A DNA stretch of 64,000 nt from Bimastos eiseni (taxonomy: Eukaryota > Annelida > Clitellata > Crassiclitellata > Lumbricidae), in NCBI GenBank assembly GCA_959347315.1, contig OY365810.1:28882924-28946923 (forward strand). Reading direction: 5' to 3'. The stretch's first letter is position 1. The number at the start of each line of letters is the position of its first letter. The notes beneath the pieces were generated by a model. That model searched no databases, was not told the DNA's origin, and was given only the letters and a program-made list of their open reading frames with translations. Shown here piece by piece: positions 26,101 to 43,028 of this stretch. The translations under genes were made by a program, and so were the position numbers.

Positions 26101-26918
26101 AGGAGTTGACATCTCTGGTGTAACGATGCCAAGCAAAACTCGATAATGCAGTAACCAATCATCCAGTAAAACCCTGACAATAACCGAGAAACGTTTCTAA
26201 AGATACGTAAAGTTTTTTAAAATCTTACAATGGCAGACAACCAATGCATTTCACTTCTGCATTCATACTGACTTGTTTGTATGTGACTCTGTAGTCAATT
26301 GATTTGGACTTGCAGTGCAGCATGACTGTTGATGTAGCAATATAGTATTGCTACCACCTGGTATCGCCAATGCTTTGTCAGTATTGCAGTTAGTATTGCT
26401 ATGGTTCATTTTTGATGCCATCACTTGTGCATCAACAATAGTAATTGAATGATACTCGATACCAATACATTTCTCAAATATGTATGGTTCTCATCTGATT
26501 TTTTAAAGATTTGATTGACAAAATACAAGCGATACAAGAACGAACCGGGATGAATCTGGAGGAATTAAGGGACACGACCTCGGAGAGAAAGCAATGGAGA
26601 AGGTTTATCATGATGGTCGCTAGAGCAAAAAATTGACAAAATATTAGGTTCTGTTGGTGGCTATTAGTTGGCTTTTGTCGTTTGATTCAACATTCCATGG
26701 TCTTAAATAACTATTATTATTATTATCATTATTATTATTATTCATTGGCATTGCCAACGGATCCGTCATCAGGCTATCTGGGTCGCCGCTTGTCAGTGGA
26801 TTGTAATCTCGACATAGTGCCCTGAAAAGCCACCGCATTGAAACGTTGGATCAATGCCGACAAGTTCTGAAAAAGGAAGGTTGTCTCTCGGGTGTCACCG
26901 GTAGTTGTAGAAAGTCGG

Positions 26919-26951
<33 letters not shown>

Positions 26952-28032
26952 CATTTGCAAAGTTACTATCACCATAACTAATAATTAACTAATTAAGCAA
27001 TTTCAATGATGCATTGCCTTTAAGTCAGAGATCCTATTCTCTCACTTGATTCTTTTTTCTAGTTTGAGACGTGTAGTTCCACTCTCTTTGTCACTAACAG
27101 TATATTCAGATGATGGTGAAATCAATGCAGCCTCAGTCACACCTTCACAGGTTGATGACGTTCTCTAAAGACAAATACTGTATACAATCAAGCTCATCAT
27201 AATTTCACTGGAGGGATAGAGTGTTCCTCCTAAAACTTCAAATCAGCAAAAAATAATTTTTATTTATATGAGACTGGCACAGCTGTATTATGTAGGGACT
27301 TAAAATATTGCAGAATATCATTAACCCTTTAACGACCAGCAAGTAGCAACACATAAGGCATAATCAGTAATGCTGGTTGTCAAAGGGTCACAGTTGTTAT
27401 AATTCACTTATGTTCCGTGAAATTGGTATTAACCCTTTAACAACCAGCGTTACTGATTATGTCTTATGTGTCGCTACTTGCCGGTCGTTAAAGGATTAAT
27501 ACCAATTTCACAGAACATAAGTGAGTTTTAACAATTGTGACTGTAATAAAGTTAAGGTCCTTAAATACTCTATATTGTTACATAAATTATAAGATTACAT
27601 ACACTTAAAACTTAATACAATTTAATAACTTGGCTAAAAGTTATCTATTGATAAAGTAGAATCTGGATATCATTCATCAGCATAAATATGTCTAAAAGTA
27701 ATCACATAATAAAGTTTAATCTGTTTTTTCCATCTACCAGCATAAAGTGATTCTCAAACAATCTCCCTTAGACTACATGGCTTGTTCCATGACTAACAGT
27801 TCAAAAACATTTCACTTTTTAAAAGCCTGACTTAAAGCAGAAATCTTTAAGATTAATTAGAAAGCCACATTTCAACCCCTTTCAGACGTTTTAAAGGTGT
27901 TACATCAACAACCAGGTACATCTGTATAAACGAACAAGAGCCAGAGAAAAGTAAGAATTCTCATCTAATACCAGAATTTCTAGATAAAAAGGAAAAGACA
28001 CTAACACTGGAGCACCATCATCATCGTCATCA

Positions 28033-28068
<36 letters not shown>

Positions 28069-28083
28069 TCGTCATCGTCATCG

Positions 28084-28170
<87 letters not shown>

Positions 28171-31100
28171 CCAACAATAAATCCAGTCAATTTCAGAGAG
28201 ACGTCTAGAAAAGAAAAACTTTACAAACACAGATTGGTCTCAATTGAGATCCAGACGATAACAGAAAACAAATATCTATCAGAATGACGAGATCAATATT
28301 CACCTTTCGACCTGTTAGCTTCACTTTATTCTTCTGCTTTATAAAACGTTGATAGTGTGAAGGGGAGAAATTGTGCGCAGTCTTTGACTCAAAGTCAAGC
28401 CCGGAAAGAAGATATCCCTAACAACAGTCAATAATAATAATAATAACAATAATAATATAGTCAAACAATTAATCATACAAAAGAATGTCTAAAATTTCTA
28501 AAGAAAGACATGTATCATTTTCGAGACAGTGGTATGTTTTCTGCCTTATGGGTATATTAAGTAGTTTATTCAAATAAGTAGCGTAGGGAAGATGATTACC
28601 AGGTCTTCCTTTGTCGGTGACCTTTCAGCACCTGGTGTCAGCCCAACATAGAATTTCACGGACTGACGTTGCCAGCTGAAACTCAGTTGCATGCTCTGTC
28701 GATTGTTGCAACGAAATGTCAGCTTTGGGTTGAGCTAAAAGCAAATCAGTGAATATCGTCGTTTATTCAACAGCTGCAGTGGAATGTAATCATTACAACA
28801 TGATTGTTACCCCCATCAGTCAAACAGCATTTACTTGTATGCCATTCACTACATCCTTAAATAGGTATCAGTCCATACATAGGCTTCAAATGAACGCAAC
28901 AATGTGGAAAGCAAGGTTTGGCTGTTGTGGATTAATCTGATGGTAATTAAATCTTGACTTAGATGAAATCTGACCAAGTAACATATTTTTTAAATTTTCT
29001 TGAAACTGGAAACTGGCTTTTTGACAGAGGACGATGAAAGACAGTCAACATAAAGACAAAGAAATATGGGCTGTACAATAGATGGCAATGAAAAAAGGCT
29101 CAGAACAGAGAAGCAAGGCATTGTGGGATTCATAGATCTAACCACAACATTTGAACCAAGGAAGTGTCTGGAAAAGCTAGTTCTTTGCGAAATGCAGATT
29201 CCTCTTTAACCTGACCAAGAACCCAAAGCCCAGAAAATAAATCTGAAAACAGTTATGCCTTTAATCGACATAGATTGAAGTTACTGTAGCAAGAGTTGGC
29301 TTGCCATCATGAATAAATTGGAAAAGAGAATGATGATAAACAATCTTACAAATTTAAATAGTGTATATCATTATATTTGCTTGGCAGATCGTTCATATTA
29401 TCAACATTAAAACTTAGAATCGTTTCTAGAACTTTAACTTATCTGTCACAGGCATGAGTAATAAACATAGAAATAAATCTTCAACTTCACATCAACCAAC
29501 CTGAAGAAACACTGAAGTTGAGAGTTTTGTGCCAGGCCAATCCATCCTCTCAAACACCTGACTGCCTTTCTCTGCTAGCGTGATTCCGCCCTCCGTGGCC
29601 AGGAACCACACGGAACCATCGTCATGGTAGCAGCATCCCTTTCCAGATGGCGTGAAGCAAGCAAGCATCCTATGGCCTGGATCCTCATCATAGGCAATGG
29701 TGTAGTAGCCGGGATGCTGCGACTGACCTGGACGCGTACACGTGACAGCCACCTGACCCGAAGGATAGCTTTTGCAGTCACGTTAAGCAAGATCACATAG
29801 TAGGTTGGTCACTCAGTCAAACAACAATTGATAAACTAGTAAATGAATTGGCAAATGAAGCAACAAACAGATAATGATCAAGGAATTTATTAAACAGTTA
29901 AAGAAGATTTTTTTCAATCGCACAGTAAATGACCAAAAGAGGAGAATTAAACATTAAACGATAATCAGCAAATGAATTAATATATAAAATAAATGAGTAC
30001 TTGAATAAATCAACCAGTAAGCAAGAAGTAGAAAACGACTTATATTGATCAGGCAATGATTTAGCAAATCAAGTCCCGCGAAGTCAACTTAGAACTCTTT
30101 ATGGACTTGTCCCATTGTCACGTCTCAGTGTCTTTTAGAAGTCCTTGGAAGGTCCTGCACGTAATTAATTACATGCTTGGCATGTAATAAATTAGTTAAC
30201 CATATAGAACCATTTGCAGCCTTGCATCATAAGTAACCTTGCTTCAATCAATATGTCATCATCATAATCTTCATAAAAACTTTGAATATCTGAAAGTCAG
30301 ATAACTGAATTAAATTAAAGACCTTTTAAGAAGGCTTCAGCAGCACACAGGCTGCATAGTAATTCAGTATTTAAATTTAAACAGTAATTTTCAATGAACA
30401 AGATCTTACAACTGCATTATCTTATACAGGCATGAGAGGGGCGTCCACATAGGGGGGGCCCTCCAATTTCAGTTAGGGGAGATAATTTTTTAGTCTCAGG
30501 GGTGGATATCTTGCCTTCCTAAAACTGGGGACCGGGGGGATTGATGCCCCTGAAGCATGCATCAGAACATTCTAATGTCTATAGCACCTTGTAAGCTCCT
30601 CTTCATAGGATGCAGACCTCTTAAGAAGGCTTCAGCAGCACACAGGCTGCATAGTAACCACCAAAGGATACTAGACGATACTTGATCCATCCATCATTGA
30701 CATCTTGAACAGCATCTTTCCATTGCCTATGGCCATTGTTAGCGGAGGTATCCTTGGCTTCAATCCTCTCAGCATCTGAAGCCCTTGAGCCGTCAACGAT
30801 CCAGACCACTTAGCCTTAGAAACGGATTCTCGAATGTTCTCACCATAGAAGTGAAACAGATTAACGTTGTAGTCTGGTTCTTTGCCCCACTCGCCATGAT
30901 CTCTGCTGAAACAGAACAGATTTTGCTGCTCCTATTTCTCTGTCTGCTTTCTTCAAACTGAATATAATTCACTGATGGATTTTAACAATCACGTTTTATT
31001 TATTCACTAGTATTCAGAATACAGCAGAATTTGCTGCAAATAGATCTATGTTACATTCCAATTCATCACAATCAAAGGTAAAGGCTAGGTGGATAGCTGA

Positions 31101-32458
31101 ATGGGCTGTTCATAGGAGAACAATTCATTAGTTGGTCGTTCATCATTGGGATTTTCTTTGGTGGGGAATTTATAGGTGGGGCACTTATAGGTGGGTTGTT
31201 CATAGGTAAACTGCAAAATGGTGGGCTGATCATAGGTAAACTTTCCACTGGCAGGCTATTCACAGAGGGCTGGCTAATAGGTAGGCTAAGTTCGCAATTG
31301 TGAACTTGAAACTTCTAAAGCTTCACTTGAAAGCCATGCGCAAGGCACCATCTTATTAATGAGCACTTCAAAAAGTTTGGATGAGCAGAAGAGTGAATCA
31401 AGACTGTCAGTTGATGGCTTGGAATAAATGACATGGGGATGAAAATTTGGCCAAATAAAGAAACAAAAAGAAGAACTGATTATTATTATACTTCCCATAC
31501 AATCACTATATAAAATAATTATGTAAAGGATATCAGTCAAAATGGTATAAGGAAATAGCAAAGGAAGGTCTCACTGAAGGTGCCCACACGTTGGTCACCT
31601 TGTGTTGAAGAATATTGAAATGAGAGACAGTGAATGAAAGACAAACTGAACAAATACCTTTCTTTGATGGCTGCTCTAAGGCGTTCAGTCACTTGTCTCA
31701 AAGTCTTTTCAATCGTAATTTCTGCTTCTGTCTCATTTGAATTCACAATCCAGCCTAACAGAATCCAGTTAAGTTCATTCATATGCCAGATTCATTTACC
31801 AGATGTCATTCAGCCAGACAGAAAGCAGTCAATGGCGAACTGGCAAAATATGAGTTAAGGTAATCTGAAAAGCTGATATTTAATTTTCTGTATTATTGTC
31901 ATTTTTTTCTCAAGTTTTTTTTATGCCGTAAAAATTTGATACATTGCATTGTCAAGCAAGCCTGAAATGTGTGCAAAATTTCTGCTATGTAGGTCGACAG
32001 GAACATACCTGAAAAAGAGTTAGTAGATGTATGCAAGCCAAGTTAAATAAAAGAGCATAAAAATGGAAACATTCAATCCCATGGTGAGACCTAACTACTA
32101 AAACAAAGTTCCATGCTGAAGTAACTAAGTAGGTAGCCTTTATTATGTATCTGAGAAACACTTGAATTACACTATGACATGATCACATACATATTTGAAA
32201 GATCCTACAAATAGATCCTGAATAATATACAACTATACCTTTGTCTTTGCAGGCTTTTGATGAAAGCTGGAACTGAATTTGAGTCCAATATCCAATCTGA
32301 TTTGATGCCACTACAAATATAAAGCTACACTTACAACACAAATTGAAACTGGACATTCAATGCAAGGCCATAAAAGCAATCATTGCAGTCAATCCAAAAT
32401 GTTCAATCACACAAACACACGCACGCACGCACTCACGCACACACGCACGCACACAAAC

Positions 32459-32492
<34 letters not shown>

Positions 32493-34767
32493 GATAGTAC
32501 GTGAATGTCACACATCACAGAGGGCCTAGCATTATGAAATCTTCTTAATAGAGCATGGAAAATATGTTTCAGTGAGAAATTTGTGCAGCATATAAATGAC
32601 ATATATAGTTAAAATATAAACACAACAAAAAGATTTAAAAATAAATATCACATGAAAAGTTGCAGCAAAAAGCTATGTAACAAATAAATTCTTAAATACT
32701 ATCACTCAATATATTATTACGACTACCTTAGTTCTGCAAATCTCAGCTGTGTGTATGAATCGAGTCTATGCACACAAATACTGGATGACTGTAAATGTAA
32801 CTTACATTTTGATTCAGAAATGGTTCCTGGGTTTCTCAGCACTGGGTGCATTGCAATTTTCTGATTTGAAATAACACTTCCTAAATAATGAAATAAAATT
32901 TATTAGTTAGTCATTCACAAAGAAATCTAAATTGAGCGCAATAACTGCTGTTTCATTTCTTAACTCTGCAGATCTGAATCACACTTATGAAACCTATAAA
33001 TGAAATAAGTATCTGAAATAAATAATTAAATTATTCTTTCATTAAAAGACTTTTACAGTGAATGATTTAGCATTCACATTCAGCCATTGTAATTAATTTT
33101 TTAATTGCAAACTGCACATACATTATTAGCACTCTTTATGCTAGCCAAAGTGATGTTTCATGTGAGACAGCAAGCAATGTTCAATTAACTTGAAATATCT
33201 CCCTTAGCAGGCTCAAAGTGCACATGTTGAGTTCAACTAACAAGTTCCATCTGCAGTTGTCAGATGACACCATCTCTTTCTGTCAGAGGGTGGTCAACAC
33301 CATTCAAAAGCTTCTTGTCACTATTTGTTAAATTGTTTTTTAATAATTTAGTAACTGCAGGGAGGTAAAGGTGGATCCTTATTCTTTATTTACCAAACTG
33401 CATATTGTCACATTGGTTAACAATAAATTTATGGTTTGGTTGGACAACTTGAGATAAGAAGTGACCGGGTGTCGAGAAAGACAGAAAGACAGAGACAGGC
33501 AGATGATTGGGTAGAATGGGTAGCAGTACGAAAATAGCACAATAAAGGAAGAAATTCACCATCAGTGGAAAACTTTAGGATGAAAGGAGCGGCAAAACAT
33601 GGACATAGAGTATGTGTAATACCTGATGTATAGGCAATGAAATAAGACATGTGATGGTCAAATTTGAAAGTAATGACATTGAAAGCCCAATTTAAATGAA
33701 ACAGATGAAGTCACAAACAAATATCTTATTTCATGTAAAGAATAAAACAAACTATGAAATCGTCCAAAGATACAATGCTGAATTTAGCTCTCAAACCAAA
33801 CTGAGTCATGTTAAAGAGCAAGTAGCTATTTAAAAAGATGCAAAAACCTTGAAAATTCAATGCACAAAATCACTTTTCATCTCTCTAAGTATAACAGCCT
33901 ACAAATGTTCAGCGAGCAAAATAAAAGCTTCGAGTTACTTGAACTGAGTCGGAGACCTGATAAGCTTTATGATAAGCTTTATGCAGCAATATATTTATTT
34001 TCTAAAGCATGTACATAAACACCTGATCTGCTGGAACCGACAGAGAGCAGTTGATAAGATTTACGTTTCGATGCCACTCCTTTTCGACCATCTGTTCTCT
34101 CTTTGTCTTCCATGATGCCACTAAGGTTGGTTTGGTGACTGCTAATGCTCTTCCGTCGGGTTCGGACGCTCGATAAGTCCTTCCCAATAATGCTCTGCTT
34201 GTCCAGATCAGCAACACTGCTCTGAGTTTTGGAAAAGGTCTTTGAGCTCTGTTCAGTTGGCAGATCACTCACACTTGGCACCTCCTTTGGTGCCAATTTA
34301 TCGACAGGCATCTCTGTTTCCTTGTGCATGCTTAAGCATTGCCATTCACGAACTGTGTATATTACATTAGTTATCAGTTCTTGCCAGCTACTCATCAAGT
34401 CGTGCTCGAGTGATATTGGCAATGTTGGTTTCACTTCAGTGAACATGTTCAGATACATTTCAAGACGTGTGAGCAATTCAGGTGCCGTCAGTAAGGCCTC
34501 TTCAAAATGAAGCCTCTGGTTATACTCCAGGTCTCCAAACAATCCGTCCAACTGCTGTTTCAGGAGTGACACAGCTTGCTTGATCTCCGGCAAAAGACTA
34601 CGGATGGAGCCGAACTCACTTGATTGATAACTTCCATGATCATTATACTGAAGATACGATGAATTCAATTTCAGCCCAACATAAATATCGTCCGCAAGTT
34701 TACGTTTCCTTCGACCAAGGCCTCTCCTCGGAAAGGGCTGGTCGAAAAAATAGACCGACTTATTCAT
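20179..34767 (-). CDS. ERICH6/FAM194-domain protein, about 12 exons
   Basis: Rebuilt from splice sites: 34767-34023, 31754-31658, 30905-30672, 29768-29501, 28734-28600, 28417-28304, 27174-about 27050 (uncertain), 26114-25965, 24507-24321, 24007-23750, 21409-21205 and 20397-20179 (stop 20181-20179). Phases match at every junction except around the uncertain exon. The central exons give the FAM194 domain: IVYYPSGQVAV, RMLACFTPSGKGCCYHDDGS, then SMQLSFSWQRQSVKFYVG. The C-terminus has HNVVPGMFLIYKNGRLQF and DHIFNGYSTTEKDFLKQLE, as in glutamate-rich protein 6 relatives. The first exon is a 248-codon N-terminal region with SSWQELI and a basic, Ser-rich end. The total is about 870-910 residues. Vertebrate relatives are poorly characterised; I infer no molecular function. 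An AATAAA overlaps the last codons. A broken R2-like element sits in the 23750/21409 intron. Confidence 0.85.
20189..20194 (-). terminator. Poly(A) signal overlapping the 3' end of the ERICH6-like CDS
   Basis: AATAAA is read on the minus strand eight bases before the stop codon, inside coding sequence. No better hexamer is obvious immediately downstream. Confidence 0.35.
20483..20560. repeat. ATTC microsatellite plus TTTATATAGCGC tail repeat
   Basis: TTCATTCATTCATC precedes AAAATTTATATAGCGCATC...TACTCAGAGGCGCTC. Same family as at 3265. Confidence 0.6.
21870..23710 (-). mobile_element. R2-like non-LTR retrotransposon, internally deleted and frameshifted
   Basis: Minus-strand frames 23392-22955 and 22921-22070 carry reverse transcriptase motifs in order: APGLDGISL, ILIPKGGDLKDSANYRPIT, AFVDVAKAFDSVSH (catalytic D), GVRQGDPLSAILFN and CLAFADDLVLVA (FADD). 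They are followed by RRKPDLIAEIDGS...VLIVDVTIV, a PD-(D/E)xK restriction-like endonuclease. R2-type elements normally have a long thumb/zinc-knuckle linker before the endonuclease; here only about 25 residues separate KYLVLDY from RRKPDL, so a block has been lost. A frameshift/stop lies at about 22955-22925 and another at about 23395. The 5' end near 23710 is about 35 bp from the donor of the ERICH6-like exon. Dead, inserted in the same orientation as the host gene. Confidence 0.85.
24900..25075 (+). mobile_element. LINE 3' coding tail fragment
   Basis: Broken frames read GRPRLRWIHNIDEDI and PLLPNGWHQEL, the RP(K/R)xRWxDxIxED tail common after the RT of jockey/CR1-type LINEs. Plus strand, antisense to the host gene's intron. 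Confidence 0.5.
26500..26640 (+). mobile_element. LINE 3' coding tail fragment
   Basis: The open stretch ERTGMNLEELRDTTSERKQW followed by RRFI resembles the DRxxWRxxV end of non-LTR element ORF2 proteins. Plus strand, within an intron. Confidence 0.45.
26743..26919 (-). mobile_element. Dong/R4-like fragment, second copy inside (ATT)n
   Basis: About 150 bp nearly identical to 5021-5165 (GGGTCGCCGCTTGTCAGTGG...GTGTCACCGGTAGTTGT). Both ends abut ATT repeats (26710-26742 and 26920-26950). It is more heavily 5'-truncated than the first copy but has about 35 extra bp at its 3' end (CATTGGCATTGCC...). Confidence 0.75.
27324..27541. repeat. Interleaved inverted repeat (A-B-A'-B')
   Basis: A (27326-27388, CCTTTAACGACCAGCAAGTA...) is inverted at 27431-27493. 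B (27389-27432, CACAGTTGTTATAATTCACT...) is inverted at 27496-27540. The arms match with only a few differences. The outer end reads TTAACCCTTTAACGACCAGC. A related smaller hairpin is at 45820-45892. Confidence 0.75.
28016..28170. repeat. (TCA)n/(TCG)n trinucleotide microsatellite
   Basis: About 50 TCA/TCG units. The minus-strand poly-Asp frame is not supported as coding, because flanking exon phases do not need it and it lies between good splice sites. Confidence 0.9.
30426..30560. repeat. Dispersed repeat family A, copy 2
   Basis: GGGGCCCTCCAATTTCAGTT, GGGGACCGGGGGGATTG and the rest in the same order as 3655-3795. It lies between two copies of a 35-bp word, AAGAAGGCTTCAGCAGCACA + CAGGCTGCATAGTAA, at 30328-30362 and 30615-30649. 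Confidence 0.65.
31084..31275. repeat. Degenerate short-unit minisatellite
   Basis: Irregular repeats of TTCATAGGT(G/A)(G/A)(G/A)C about every 12-24 bp. The minus-strand frame reads Pro/Met/Asn-rich units and is an artefact. It sits in an intron of the ERICH6-like gene. Confidence 0.6.
31755..34022 (-). other. First intron of ERICH6-like gene
   Basis: About 2.3 kb without a further clear exon. It contains a (CA)n/(CACG)n tract at 32405-32495. The phase of the flanking exons (1 then 2) fits direct joining, but a small extra exon cannot be excluded. Confidence 0.5.
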
Positions 34768-35639
34768 TTTTTTTACTGAAACACTTAGTGTCTACCGGTT
34801 ACACTACAATGGAGACGACAGCTTCAAAGCAAGCATTACGAGACCGGACCGCTCGCACGATCGTAAGCACTGAGTTAATCACGCTCTTCATTACAGCTAT
34901 TTGGGAAATTTTAAACATTAGAACTTGAGTATCATGGATCTAAGAACATCTCTGCATCGGTCTTCACATTTAATAAATAAGTATAAAATGCACTAGATGG
35001 ATGAAAGTGTAGTCGATAGCAACATGTGTAAACACAAAAGTATATTTATTTTGAGATGTTACACTTTCAGATAGTAAGTAAACTTGATCGTTCTGAAGTC
35101 TAACTTATTATTTAACGTATACCTAAATTTGTCACGAATTCAAGTACAAGCTAGGTTAAATATCTTGATCCAAATTTTATTCATGTGACTGAAAAAATAT
35201 TTCACAGACATATTTTAAGGTCACACATAACTAAATATTTTGCCTGTAACAACCTACAAAGTCCAAACTAATCTGTCTACTTCAAACACCATTTTGTTGA
35301 AACTGTATTTCCTTTACCTCGATACATACAACAGCTTGTCAGAGTCACTGATGGGTCATCAACCTGCGCTTTGGCTGTGCGTTTTGAACATCTCAACCAC
35401 CTTCGATAGATTATATCTTCATAATCCTTTTAATGAAGACTCTGCCCACTCCCCAGTCAGACCTGGCACAAAAATTGGCCAAATAAATTGCAGAGAGTTT
35501 ACTCGATAGAGACGGTACATAAGTTGGAACACCCTGATGCGGTTTTTGTGCAGCGTAATAATTCCTGAAAACATTATAAAATGCCCGTTATGTGCGGTTT
35601 GTTTGGCTGGAACTTAACCTAAGCAATCGATATATGCTG

Positions 35640-36030
35640 CACCACATCTAGGAACAATCTGCCTTCTGAATTCCAATTTTTTCCTCAGCCATCATTGCCT
35701 ATCACCCACCATCCTGTCTTAGCCTCTTAGGCTCCTTCATCCATCACCCCTCGGGCTCTCAAATCAAAACTTACACGTAAGTCTCCCCTTTTAATAAAGT
35801 CTTACCCAGATTCATCTGATCGTCCACCTTCCGACCAAAACGCCACCTACTACTCGGTCTGCCTCCTCTGGAAACCGAACTCAGACCTCTCTCAGTCTGC
35901 ACTTTGGACAACCCATCTGATTCGACGCAGCGCTCGTGAATAGGCTGGTACCCTACGCTTGGCTTTCGAGTGGCGCTTTAGAAGTTTGGAGACTGGAGCT
36001 CATGATTACGATTTTATATACTCGTTGGTG
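35640..36030 (+). mobile_element. Degenerate LINE tail including repeat family B, copy 2
   Basis: Broken frames such as SRNNLPSEF and ALKSKLTRKSPLL resemble the LWNxLP...FKxxLKTxLF end of CR1/L2-type LINE ORF2. It runs into the family-B words at 35929-36020, shared with 19358-19435. It ends about 70 bp before the EMC3 start codon. Confidence 0.5.
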
Positions 36031-36100
36031 TTCCACATTGGGTATGCTCGGAGCGTACGTAAAATATGTTCTTAGCTGACTCGTGAATCCCATAGCCATC

Positions 36101-43028
<6,928 letters not shown>

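Noticed and set aside
27900..28190. Poly-aspartate frame on the minus strand
   Set aside because: It is a (TCA)n/(TCG)n microsatellite in an intron between two exons that join in phase without it.
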